Below, piece by piece: positions 1-7,054 of a stretch of DNA of 41,198 nucleotides. The stretch's first letter is position 1. The number at the start of each line of letters is the position of its first letter. This DNA is from Bacillota bacterium (GTDB taxonomy: Bacteria > Bacillota > Limnochordia > Darwinibacteriales > Darwinibacteriaceae), in the NCBI GenBank assembly GCA_012521295.1, contig JAAYMS010000004.1:1-41198 (forward strand), in the 5' to 3' direction. A model generated the notes under the pieces. The model saw only the letters and a list, made by a program, of their open reading frames with translations, was not told the DNA's origin and did not search any database. Made by a program: the position numbers and the translations under genes.

Positions 1-1118
1 ATCGAGTCGCTATTCGTATACGATGAACGGCCTCCTGTCACCATGATCACGTTATAGAGCCCTTCATCATTCCACTCTAGCTGTCTGCGCTGGAAATGCT
101 GACCGTTATCCCACAGCATAAGGGGCATCTCTTTTTCTTGAGCGTAATAGGTCACGTACTCGAAGAACTTCAGCATTTCTCCCCGCTGAATAGTGTTTAC
201 GTGTTTGTCAAAGCCGAGCAACCCGAACTCACCAATGATTACAGGGATACCGCGGCTGACAAAAATGCGATGTGCCCGCTCAAAGGCTCCTACAATATCT
301 AGGCGAACGTCATTGTCGAACTTAGTAGCCCCAGCCATGTTTACGCTGAATGGATAATAGCCGTAGTAGTGGATGGTGGCGATGATGTTGGTATCATCTA
401 GCTTATCCATGGTCTCAGCCAGCTTCTGTAGCCGGGCTTCGGTGGGAGATGCTGTCATCGTAGAGAAAACCAGCGGGCGAACATCATTGTTCCCGCCTGA
501 TTGACGGACAATAGAATGGAATCTAGTATAGAGAGCATCGATGTATTCAAAAAACTCCGGCCGGTCTTCGCCCCAATCATCCGAAAACCGCGGCTCGTTC
601 AGTGCCTCAAACATTACGGTTAAGGGATAGTCTTTGAAGTACTCGGCAATTTGCTCCCAGACTGCTGAGTACCGCGCTATGATTTCATCGTAATCCCTGC
701 CCATATGGAAGATCCAGTTGCTGTCATGATGCATATTGAGCATGACATACATCCCAGCGTCCAAGGACCACTGCACAACCTCAGCGATGCGGTCCATGAA
801 AGCCGGATCGATCTTGTAATCTGGGGCCGGCCCAATTCTGCGGTCCCAAGTCACCGGTATGCGGATGCTTCGAAAACCATTAGCAGCAATCGCCTCAATT
901 AACTTCTTCGTCGTCTTCGGATTACCCCAAGTAGTCTCACCTGCAGGAGCATCAAAAGTGTTCCCTAAGTTCCAGCCCGGGTGCAGATTATCCACATACA
1001 TCTGCATCACACTCCTTTCAGCACCCAATTCTTGTTCTGCGGCGTACAGCGGCATACTGCCGAGCAAGTTCCCCAAGAGCACCAGCAGAACGATGATTCC
1101 AGATGGTACGGCTTTCAC
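1..1118 (-). CDS. Secreted glycoside hydrolase family 5 (cellulase-like), 3' end cut by window
   Basis: Secreted retaining glycosidase of family GH5, probably an endo-beta-1,4-glucanase or related hemicellulase. I translated 372 codons; the frame is still open at base 1. The start is GTG at 1118 behind AGGAGGAGATGTA; the only nearby ATG in that spacing runs straight into TAG. Residues 1-27 form a signal peptide (Lys, then a Leu/Val-rich core, ending near LYAA). The mature part begins with the GH5 signature HPGWNLGNTFDA (46-57). Residues 174-176 (NEP) give the acid/base Glu175, and IIGEFG gives the nucleophile Glu297. IHYYGYYPF (249-257) and LWDNG (335-339) line the usual cleft. Substrate cannot be read from sequence; any carbohydrate-binding module would lie beyond the window. 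It diverges from an oxidoreductase gene, 103 bases away. Confidence 0.93.
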   Translation of the reverse strand, partial: MKAVPSGIIVLLVLLGNLLGSMPLYAAEQELGAERSVMQMYVDNLHPGWNLGNTFDAPAGETTWGNPKTTKKLIEAIAANGFRSIRIPVTWDRRIGPAPDYKIDPAFMDRIAEVVQWSLDAGMYVMLNMHHDSNWIFHMGRDYDEIIARYSAVWEQIAEYFKDYPLTVMFEALNEPRFSDDWGEDRPEFFEYIDALYTRFHSIVRQSGGNNDVRPLVFSTMTASPTEARLQKLAETMDKLDDTNIIATIHYYGYYPFSVNMAGATKFDNDVRLDIVGAFERAHRIFVSRGIPVIIGEFGLLGFDKHVNTIQRGEMLKFFEYVTYYAQEKEMPLMLWDNGQHFQRRQLEWNDEGLYNVIMVTGGRSSYTNSDS

Positions 1119-1137
1119 TACATCTCCTCCTATCAGA

Positions 1138-1165
1138 TTTATAGTGCGCAGGAAAAACCTGTTAA
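1138..1165 (-). promoter_or_regulatory. Candidate sigma-A promoter for the GH5 gene
   Basis: On the minus strand TTAACA (1160-1165) is followed after 16 bases by TATAAA (1138-1143). Each hexamer differs from consensus by one base. The predicted start would leave a very short leader directly before the AGGAGG, so this is only a candidate. I found no convincing promoter for the divergent plus-strand gene. Confidence 0.3.
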
Positions 1166-1221
1166 CTGCCGAACCTTACTGTAGAACCTTCACGAAAAAT
1201 CAGATAAAGGAAGTGAGCTGC

Positions 1222-2217
1222 ATGGTCAAGTTTGCCATGCTCAGTGCTTGGCATGTACACGCACCAGATTACGCAAGAGAGATCAGACAGCACCAAGAAA
1301 CAACGATCGCTCTCGTCTGGGACAGCAACCCCACCCGCGGCGAAGCCTTCGCGCGTGAACTAGGGGTTCCGTTTGAACCGGATTTAGACAAGGTACTAAG
1401 CAACAATGAGATCGATGCGGTATGCGTCAATACACCAACTACAATGCACCGCGAGGTAATTACCGCAGCAGCACGAGCTGGAAAACATGTCTTCACCGAA
1501 AAGGTCCTAGCTGCCACCATTGAGGATGCCTATGCTATCGCAAGAGAGATCAATCAGGCTGGTGTGAAATTCGTCATATCTTATCCTCATCGTGCACAAC
1601 CCCACAACCTTTTTGCCAAACAGGTTGTCGAACAGGGCCTCCTGGGAGAAGTAAACCTGCTCCGGATCCGGAATGCTCACAACGGCACATCGGCTGGCTG
1701 GCTGCCTCCACACTTCTATGACCTAGGAGAGTGCGGTGGTGGCGCCATGATTGACCTAGGAGCGCATGGTATGTACTTGGCTGCATGGCTGTTAGGCACA
1801 CCCAAACGAATTTCAGCAATGTTCACTCATCTTACCGGAAAAGAAGTAGAAGATAACGCTGTAGCGGTCATTGAATTTGAGAACGGAGCTACTGCCATCA
1901 ACGAGACTTCCTTCTTATCGGCACACAGCCCGTTTTCGCTCGAACTCTACGGTACACAAGGAAGCCTCTTGATTGGCGGGCCCAACAGGCAGATCCAACT
2001 CAGATCAAATCTGGTGAAAGGCAGCGTAGAAGGTTGGGTGCAGCCTTCCGAACTTCCTGCGGCTCTGCCCAGTGCTCTGGAGCAACTTGTGGGTGCCATC
2101 CTGCGGGATGAGCCCATCCATTTCAACATCGATGAAGCAGTGGTTCTTACAGAATTGATGGATGGAGCATACCGTTCTCACAAACTGCGCCGGCAGATCA
2201 TGTTCCCGCTGACCTAA
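1222..2217 (+). CDS. Gfo/Idh/MocA family oxidoreductase
   Basis: Cytoplasmic NAD(P)-dependent sugar or polyol dehydrogenase-type protein of 331 residues, a normal length for the family. ATG 1222 follows AAGGAAGTGAG; the frame is open upstream, but that extension covers the divergent GH5 promoter and signal peptide region and has no family similarity. Residues 1-120 form the Rossmann part. The usual glycine-rich GxGxxG loop is replaced by LSAWHVHA (7-14), as in a His-rich subgroup of the family. The family's EKP reads EKV (93-95). GGGAMIDLGAHG in the C-terminal domain matches the substrate-side motif, but the usual Asp of HxxD is Tyr. Substrate is unknown. It is monocistronic, with a strong terminator directly after the stop. 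Confidence 0.88.
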   Translation: MVKFAMLSAWHVHAPDYAREIRQHQETTIALVWDSNPTRGEAFARELGVPFEPDLDKVLSNNEIDAVCVNTPTTMHREVITAAARAGKHVFTEKVLAATIEDAYAIAREINQAGVKFVISYPHRAQPHNLFAKQVVEQGLLGEVNLLRIRNAHNGTSAGWLPPHFYDLGECGGGAMIDLGAHGMYLAAWLLGTPKRISAMFTHLTGKEVEDNAVAVIEFENGATAINETSFLSAHSPFSLELYGTQGSLLIGGPNRQIQLRSNLVKGSVEGWVQPSELPAALPSALEQLVGAILRDEPIHFNIDEAVVLTELMDGAYRSHKLRRQIMFPLT

Positions 2218-2231
2218 AGTTGACAGCTTCG

Positions 2232-2263
2232 GAGCTGGGCTTTCAGCCCAGCTCTGTTTTTTT
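2232..2263 (+). terminator. Intrinsic terminator of the oxidoreductase gene
   Basis: GAGCTGGGCT (2232-2241) pairs perfectly with AGCCCAGCTC (2245-2254) around a three-base loop and is followed by TGTTTTTTT. The hairpin also carries the last codons and the TGA stop (2243-2245) of the convergent patatin gene. On the minus strand no T-run follows, so it probably terminates efficiently only in the plus direction. Confidence 0.9.
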
Positions 2264-3358
2264 GCGCCGCAAGACCTTCCTCAATGTCTCCCAAAGGCTG
2301 GGCTTCTTAACCAGAGGTGTTTGAGGCTTGATCTGATTACTGAGCAATTCTTGAAAATAGGCTGTACCCGGTTCAGGATATGTCTCCGCCCCCTGAACTC
2401 CTGCAAATAATCGCTCCCGATTAACTGCACGGCTGTTTTGCTGTGAAAGGCCCATCTCCTGCAGCATTCGATCGGTCACAGCAAACCCTCGGGCAATCAT
2501 CTGCGGAATAAACTCAGTTTCAAAGGTACCGATATCGTAGATTAATGGGTTAATGGTCACAATCTGGCTTTCCCGGACATCGCTGTCATTGAGGATGTCG
2601 CGGTACTGGCCCCACATCATGATGTCTAGCGATTGACTCAAAACTTCGAATGGCCCACTCTGAGAAACTGCTTCTCGCCGCATCCCCGCATAGCCGAGAT
2701 TCACACCTATAATCTGTCGGGCTTTTCCGAGCTTAACGGCGATAGAGAGCGGGTATCCATTGCGCACTCCCCCGTCGATATAACTGTCTATGAAGCCCAA
2801 CTCCGAAAAAGAAGCTGGAGTAAAAATGCCAGGAATACTGATACTTGCCCGTACAGCCTGGGCAATGCTCAAGTGATCACGTACTTGGAAGTTGGCATAT
2901 TCTCCATTTTCAAGAGAAATGCCCAAGCGGCGGTGATCGCAGAATACAACCTGCTGCCCAGTGTTCAAGTTTACTGTCGGAATCATGAGCTGTACTCTGT
3001 TGAGCTGAGAGAAATGCTGTACCTCACCCAGCTCCTCTCTAAGCAAATGTTCTAATGCCCGCCCCCGCACCAATCCGGAAATATGCCTGATGTTCAGGGT
3101 GAAAAGAGCTGCTAAAAAACCTGGCCAGTTCAAGTCAATTAAGTCACGCTTTGCATATTGATGCGCCGTAAAGAGCTCTTCTAACTCCTGTGGAGTGCGG
3201 CCTGCGGCATAAAGAGCTGCGACAATTGCTCCCCCCGATGTTCCGATAACTAAATCAGGCTCAAGGTGATACTTGCTTAAGGCTTTAAGCACACCGACGT
3301 GTGCCGCCGCTCGTACACTCCCGCCTGAGAGGACAAGCGCAAGTGATTGTTCCAACAA
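2243..3358 (-). CDS. Patatin-like phospholipase (RssA/YlbK type)
   Basis: Serine acyl hydrolase of the patatin family, 371 residues, likely acting on phospholipid or other acyl esters; no signal peptide is seen. Start is TTG 3358 after GGGAGGGAG. The oxyanion-loop region is LSGGSVRAAAHVG (10-22), the nucleophile elbow GTSGG gives Ser41 (39-43), and YIDGG gives the dyad Asp195 (193-197). The C-terminal third, after about residue 215, is less conserved and ends in a Lys/Arg-rich tail. Members of this group are common next to signal peptidase or coaA genes in Bacillota, but their substrate is generally unknown. The last codons lie inside the neighbour's terminator hairpin. Confidence 0.9.
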   Translation of the reverse strand: MLEQSLALVLSGGSVRAAAHVGVLKALSKYHLEPDLVIGTSGGAIVAALYAAGRTPQELEELFTAHQYAKRDLIDLNWPGFLAALFTLNIRHISGLVRGRALEHLLREELGEVQHFSQLNRVQLMIPTVNLNTGQQVVFCDHRRLGISLENGEYANFQVRDHLSIAQAVRASISIPGIFTPASFSELGFIDSYIDGGVRNGYPLSIAVKLGKARQIIGVNLGYAGMRREAVSQSGPFEVLSQSLDIMMWGQYRDILNDSDVRESQIVTINPLIYDIGTFETEFIPQMIARGFAVTDRMLQEMGLSQQNSRAVNRERLFAGVQGAETYPEPGTAYFQELLSNQIKPQTPLVKKPSLWETLRKVLRRKKTELG

Positions 3359-3458
3359 TACTCCCTCCCATATTTCTTCTCCCTTGGGCGAGAGTATGTC
3401 ATATCCGCAAAAATGGTTAACATTTTCTTCGGTCTTCCACTACATAAATCCTGCCAAA

Positions 3459-3497
3459 CAAAAATTCCCCAGCCAGAGAATAATCTAGCTGGGGAAT
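3459..3497 (-). terminator. Intrinsic terminator downstream of lepB
   Basis: Arms ATTCCCCAGC (3464-3473) and its exact complement GCTGGGGAAT (3488-3497) enclose a 14-base loop. Read on the minus strand, the hairpin runs into TTTTTGTTT. It lies just after the signal peptidase stop and before the patatin gene, so the patatin gene probably has its own promoter. Confidence 0.8.
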
Positions 3498-3517
3498 GTC
3501 CTCAAGTATAATCATCA

Positions 3518-4081
3518 TCAAAGGGCTGCCAGCGTCTCTGGCCGCCGCATAATCTCCATCTCCATCAAAGGCCAATACCGCCAAACTGCCTTGCCCACAA
3601 GGTTTTCCTTCGGCACAAAGCCAACACTGCGGAACCGGCTGTCCTCGCTGTTGTTGCGATTATCACCAAGGACGAAATAGGTACCGGGTGGAACTACCTG
3701 CTGGCGAAAACCGATGCGAGCTGGCCCGCTGATATAATCCTCATCAAGAGCCTGGCCGTTCACATACACGATGCCGTTTTCGATAGACACAACATCACCA
3801 GGAACTCCAATGATGCGTTTTATGAACTGTTCGCTGGGATTAGCCGGATATTTAAAAACCACAATATCACCGCGTGCCGGCTCCACAAAGCGATACGATA
3901 ATTTATCGACCAATAGGCGCTCGCCGTGGTTCAGCGTCGGAAGCATCGATTCGCCGTTCACTGTGTAAGCCCTGGCCACAAATGCCATGATCAGGGCTGC
4001 CAAAACTCCAGCGATGATCAGAGTCTCTGCAAACTCCCGGATACTACTTTTTCGATGGTGAACAACTGTGCGCAACTTCAC
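3518..4081 (-). CDS. lepB: Signal peptidase I
   Basis: Membrane serine protease that removes signal peptides from secreted proteins; 187 residues, normal for the short Gram-positive type. One N-terminal membrane segment lies at about 18-38. GESMLPTL places the catalytic Ser45, FIKRIIGVPGD the general-base Lys88, and GDNRNNSEDSR the conserved box E near the C-terminus. A frame-open extension to 4237 overlaps the upstream gene and shows no homology. The sequence TTGGAGGTTGTGAAGTTG allows GTG 4081 or TTG 4075 as start; TTG has the better spacing (8 bases) to GGAGG, so the true protein may be two residues shorter. A strong terminator follows. Confidence 0.93.
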   Translation of the reverse strand: MKLRTVVHHRKSSIREFAETLIIAGVLAALIMAFVARAYTVNGESMLPTLNHGERLLVDKLSYRFVEPARGDIVVFKYPANPSEQFIKRIIGVPGDVVSIENGIVYVNGQALDEDYISGPARIGFRQQVVPPGTYFVLGDNRNNSEDSRFRSVGFVPKENLVGKAVWRYWPLMEMEIMRRPETLAAL

Positions 4082-4139
4082 AACCTCCAATAACGGGCTG
4101 TATATGGTTTCCACATCTGTTGTGAAAATCCTGCCGAAG

Positions 4140-4730
4140 CTACGACAGCTGCCAAAAACATGACCTGCAGACCTGCTTGTACAGGGCTGCCTTTTCACGA
4201 AACAACTCCTCATTGCGTGTCCGCAGAGCCTCATCAATCTCGTGTTTCAAGGTAATACCCAGCAGAGCGAGGCCGATCTGATCCCGAATGAATGCGGCAA
4301 AACCGGGTACCAAATCTGAGTCTGACTCGGGCTTAGGTGTGACAACTTTTTCCTGATACCAGTGTGGAATTGGCCCCGTAAAGGCAAACTGCACATGCAG
4401 CTTACCTTTAAAGTTGGCCAGGACCTCCGCTGCTTCTACCGGATCGCGAATCCACATCTTGCAGTTCTTGCGCTTTTCTTTGACCAAACGGTCGTTGACA
4501 ATGGTAATATGTTCTGTCTCCACAGCCCCTAACTCCAGTTCAAAACCTGGCCCCTCGTAGCCCGTTTGAGCAACCAACATCGTGTTGGGCAGATGATCCC
4601 GGGCTGCGACAAATTCTATACGCTGAAGAAGATCCTCATCTTTGAGAATCTTTTCCAGGAGATATCTGCTCATCCGATGTTTGAGGGGGGTCTTACTAAA
4701 CTGCCGCACTACATATTCCGTGGTGTACAT
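4140..4730 (-). CDS. YpiB/UPF0302-like protein
   Basis: Soluble protein of 196 residues, start ATG 4730 after GGAGGAGATC. The region 19-58 (RYLLEKILKDEDLLQRIEFV and the following stretch with LPNTMLVAQ) resembles the N-terminal UPF0302 domain of B. subtilis YpiB. LHVQFAF near 112-118 matches a conserved strand, and the C-terminal stretch HEIDEALRTRNEELFREKA resembles the IDEAL motif found at the end of YpiB-type proteins. The biochemical role of the family is not established as far as I know. lepB starts 58 bases downstream, so the two may be co-transcribed. Assignment rests on remembered patterns and should be tested by a profile search. Confidence 0.62.
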   Translation of the reverse strand: MYTTEYVVRQFSKTPLKHRMSRYLLEKILKDEDLLQRIEFVAARDHLPNTMLVAQTGYEGPGFELELGAVETEHITIVNDRLVKEKRKNCKMWIRDPVEAAEVLANFKGKLHVQFAFTGPIPHWYQEKVVTPKPESDSDLVPGFAAFIRDQIGLALLGITLKHEIDEALRTRNEELFREKAALYKQVCRSCFWQLS

Positions 4731-4811
4731 GATCTCCTCCCCTACCCATAAAAAATGAGGATCACTACACTATATGCTGGCAGTTTAACCGAATGACTGT
4801 GGATCTTTGAT

Positions 4812-5573
4812 TCAATCTATCTGCAGGCGGAGCCCATCGAAAGCAAGCTGCACACCAGAAGGTAGAGCTCTGTTTACTGTTTCATGGTCAAGCAAGTGCG
4901 ATATGTGAGTAAAAAAAGCCTGCTTGGGCTGGAGTGTTTCTATCAGCTCGAGCGCCTGCTCCACATGCATGTGAGTTGGATGGGGCTCATAGCGAACGAC
5001 TCCCAGTATGAGGAGTTCAAGGCCATCTAGAAGTTTTAGTGATTCTGCAGGAATACGGCTGCAGTCGGTGATGTACGCCATCTTCCCAATTCTGTACCCC
5101 AGAATGGGTAATACACCGTGAAAAATAGGAATGGGAACCACTTCAACACCCTGCAGCACAAAGGGTCCCTCGACAACATGGGTTTCTACCTGTGGTTTTC
5201 CGCCACCTTCCTGCGTCTTGCGGAAAACATATGAGAAGACGCTGCGCAGTTCGGTAATGGTTGGTTCATTCCCGTAAAGCGGAACGGGGCCTTTTTGGCG
5301 ATAGCCAAAAGTCCGCAGATCATCAAAGCCAAAGACGTGATCAGCATGGCAATGAGTATACAGCACTCCATCTACGCGGTCGATTTTATTCTCCAAAGCC
5401 TGCAGACGAAACTCAGTTGCTGTGTCAATGAGAATGTGAACCCCCTGCTCCACAACCATGAGAGAACTGCGGCTGCGTTTGTTTTTTTGGTTCGAACTGG
5501 TGCAGACATCACACTGACAGCCGATTACAGGTACACCATGCGATGTACCGGTTCCTAAAAAGATGATTTCCAC
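4812..5573 (-). CDS. MBL-fold metallo-hydrolase, PhnP-like
   Basis: Cytoplasmic metallo-beta-lactamase-fold hydrolase, 253 residues from GTG 5573. A GTG nine bases upstream (5582) is also in frame, but 5573 has better spacing (8 bases) from AAGGGG. The N-terminus FLGTGTSHGVPVIGCQC and the cysteines of CQCDVC are typical of the PhnP/PqqB-like branch. The metal motif is THCHADH (73-79, ligands His74, His76, Asp78, His79), with further ligands likely in ITDCSR and FFTHISH. PhnP itself is a cyclic phosphodiesterase, but no phosphonate genes are present here, so the substrate is unknown. It is divergent from the SOS operon; the two translation starts are 106 bases apart. Confidence 0.85.
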   Translation of the reverse strand: MEIIFLGTGTSHGVPVIGCQCDVCTSSNQKNKRSRSSLMVVEQGVHILIDTATEFRLQALENKIDRVDGVLYTHCHADHVFGFDDLRTFGYRQKGPVPLYGNEPTITELRSVFSYVFRKTQEGGGKPQVETHVVEGPFVLQGVEVVPIPIFHGVLPILGYRIGKMAYITDCSRIPAESLKLLDGLELLILGVVRYEPHPTHMHVEQALELIETLQPKQAFFTHISHLLDHETVNRALPSGVQLAFDGLRLQID

Positions 5574-5613
5574 AGTCTCCACCCCTTCCCAATTGTTTCC
5601 ACTTCTCCTTGCC

Positions 5614-5642
5614 TTGACTAGAACATATGTTCTGCATATAAT
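5614..5642 (+). promoter_or_regulatory. Sigma-A promoter of the imuB-dnaE2 operon
   Basis: TTGACT (5614-5619) and a perfect TATAAT (5637-5642) are separated by exactly 17 bases, one mismatch from the vegetative consensus. The predicted start site lies near 5649. The first LexA box fills the spacer and the second covers the start site. Such a strong promoter would be expected to be silent only while LexA is bound. Confidence 0.85.
5621..5632 (+). promoter_or_regulatory. LexA (DinR) SOS box 1
   Basis: GAACATATGTTC matches the Gram-positive core GAAC-RNRY-GTTC at every position, and with its flanking bases makes a 14-base perfect palindrome (5620-5633). It occupies the spacer between the -35 and -10 hexamers. 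Confidence 0.88.
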
Positions 5643-5649
5643 GAGAATA

Positions 5650-5661
5650 GAACATTTGTTC
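5650..5661 (+). promoter_or_regulatory. LexA (DinR) SOS box 2
   Basis: GAACATTTGTTC has both GAAC/GTTC half-sites with one deviation in the central RNRY. It overlaps the predicted transcription start. It is centred 29 bases from box 1, just under three helical turns, so two LexA dimers could bind side by side. Confidence 0.83.
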
Positions 5662-5679
5662 GCAAGGGAGAGTTCACGG

Positions 5680-6798
5680 ATGATTGTTTACTGCGGCCTG
5701 CGTAACTTCTACATTCAGCACCTCAAACAAGATGATGCATTTTATATCTTAACACATGCCGGCCAAATCTGGGACTTCTCTCCAGAACTGAAACAGTTAG
5801 GTTTTACAAGGAATACGCCTTTGAACACAGTGCATCATCTCGGTCATCGCGTTGAAATAATAGAAATCGCACTCAATGATTTTTATCGTCACACCGAAAC
5901 ATGGCTGGATTATTCCCGGCAGTATACAACTGACATTGAGGTAGAGTATCCGCATGCCTGGTATGTACGGATTCCCAGCCCCAAAATAGCTCAATATTTC
6001 GGTGAAGATTTAGTCAAATATGCAGCTGAGCGTGGGTTTTCTGTGATTTGGGGTAGTGGGATAAGCAAAATTGTTGCTAAGCTGGCTGCCCATTATACTG
6101 CTCATCCCAATACTGATGTTCTGATCCCACCAGAGAAGACACAAGACTTTATGAAACAGATCCCGGTACAGCACCTGCCCCTGCCTGATTCAGATACCCT
6201 GTTGAAGCTGGGCATCGTCACTTTAGAAGAACTGGCCAAGTTCCCTGTTCAGGATCTAATGGCGCATTTTGGCACCCGGGCGAAAATCCTGAAGCAAATT
6301 GCCCTAGGTGAGGATCCAATCCCTTTTCAGCCCCAGCAGTACTTAGAGATCAGCTGGGAGAGAGATTTTACTACCGAACCAGAACTACTTCAGCCAGCGG
6401 TAGGGCCTATCCTACAGTCCTATCTTGAGCAGGCGGGCGCATATCTAGCGCAAAAGTTAAATACCAACCAAAAGATGGCCGGCAGAATCCTACTCCAATA
6501 TGAGGTAGAAAATCAACCTGCTGCAGAAGTATGGCGCGATCTCAAGAAGCCCACCAACGACGCCAAAACCTTGGTACGCCTTATGAAGATGCTTCTGCCT
6601 GATGATCCAATTATCAATCTGCGAATTACACTGCAGAACCTGCAGCCCATTCCTGTAACCCAATTGGAGTTCTTTCAACCTAAAAAAATCAAGCCTGAGC
6701 TTTCAGAAGACATTTTAAAGAAAATCCCTGCTCAAAAAGGCATATCTATTCCCCGGCGTGAGCTTGTTCTGGAGATGTGGAGGGAGTTGATGCTGTAA
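5680..6798 (+). CDS. imuB: ImuB-like catalytically dead Y-family polymerase
   Basis: Accessory subunit of a translesion mutasome: a Y-family polymerase relative thought to link DnaE2 to the sliding clamp. 372 residues from ATG 5680 (GGGAG at 5666-5670); in-frame upstream ATGs lie inside the promoter. The N-terminus VYCGLRNFY aligns with the Y-family DxDxFY motif but both acidic residues are lost, and no SxDE motif is visible near 80-100, so it should not polymerise. The stretch from GSGISKIVAKLAA to GEDPIPF (about 126-226), with helix-hairpin-helix-like LLKLGIVTLEELAKFP, matches the fingers/thumb of ImuB. QLEFF (328-332) resembles the clamp-binding pentapeptide QLxLF. It is first in an SOS operon with the DUF6504-like gene and dnaE2. 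ImuA is absent. Confidence 0.8.
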   Translation: MIVYCGLRNFYIQHLKQDDAFYILTHAGQIWDFSPELKQLGFTRNTPLNTVHHLGHRVEIIEIALNDFYRHTETWLDYSRQYTTDIEVEYPHAWYVRIPSPKIAQYFGEDLVKYAAERGFSVIWGSGISKIVAKLAAHYTAHPNTDVLIPPEKTQDFMKQIPVQHLPLPDSDTLLKLGIVTLEELAKFPVQDLMAHFGTRAKILKQIALGEDPIPFQPQQYLEISWERDFTTEPELLQPAVGPILQSYLEQAGAYLAQKLNTNQKMAGRILLQYEVENQPAAEVWRDLKKPTNDAKTLVRLMKMLLPDDPIINLRITLQNLQPIPVTQLEFFQPKKIKPELSEDILKKIPAQKGISIPRRELVLEMWRELML

Positions 6799-7032
6799 AT
6801 GAGTAAACTCATCAACAAACCAGTTGAAGTCATGCTGGACAATGGTTTCCCGTGTCGGTTTTTCTTTCAAAAACCGGTTTTTATTCGCTACATTCAGGAG
6901 TATTGGCGTGAGGTTGGCCAGTGGTGGCTGGGGGAACCAGAGCGCGTAGTGTATCAAGTAGTTACTGATTATGGGTTAAACGAACTCCATTACACCCCCC
7001 ATGATGATCGCTGGATCCTCTACCGTCTCTAA
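6799..7032 (+). CDS. Stand-alone DUF6504-like protein
   Basis: Small soluble protein of 77 residues. Its ATG directly abuts the imuB stop (TAAATG), so translation is probably coupled; a GGAGGGAG lies 12 bases upstream inside imuB. Visible pattern: an N-terminal KPVEVMLDNGFP strand, then FIRYIQEYWREVGQWW and ERVVYQVVTDYGLNELHY, ending in a short D-R-W-I-L strand. This is the pattern I associate with DUF6504, a domain that elsewhere is attached to ImuB-type polymerases or encoded next to them. Function is unknown; position between imuB and dnaE2 suggests it is a mutasome subunit, possibly the C-terminal part of ImuB made separately. Confidence 0.72.
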   Translation: MSKLINKPVEVMLDNGFPCRFFFQKPVFIRYIQEYWREVGQWWLGEPERVVYQVVTDYGLNELHYTPHDDRWILYRL

Positions 7033-7054
7033 AATCTTGAAGGAGTGAAGTGGG

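Noticed and set aside
4-302. Short plus-strand frames at the left edge
   Set aside because: The minus strand carries a clear GH5 catalytic domain with both catalytic glutamates; the plus frames are shadows.
859-1221. N-terminal extension of the oxidoreductase frame
   Set aside because: It covers the GH5 signal peptide and promoter region on the other strand; family similarity begins only at ATG 1222, which has its own ribosome binding site.
3359-3458. Possible sigma-G or sigma-A promoter before the patatin gene
   Set aside because: TTAACC and CATACT at 16 bases match either consensus too poorly to call.
4082-4237. N-terminal extension of signal peptidase I
   Set aside because: It overlaps the end of the YpiB-like gene in another frame, is Cys/Arg-rich and lacks homology; the GGAGG at 4084-4088 serves a start near 4081-4075.
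5563-5679. Upstream in-frame starts for imuB
   Set aside because: They lie in the promoter and LexA boxes, before or at the predicted transcription start, so they cannot be translated from that transcript.
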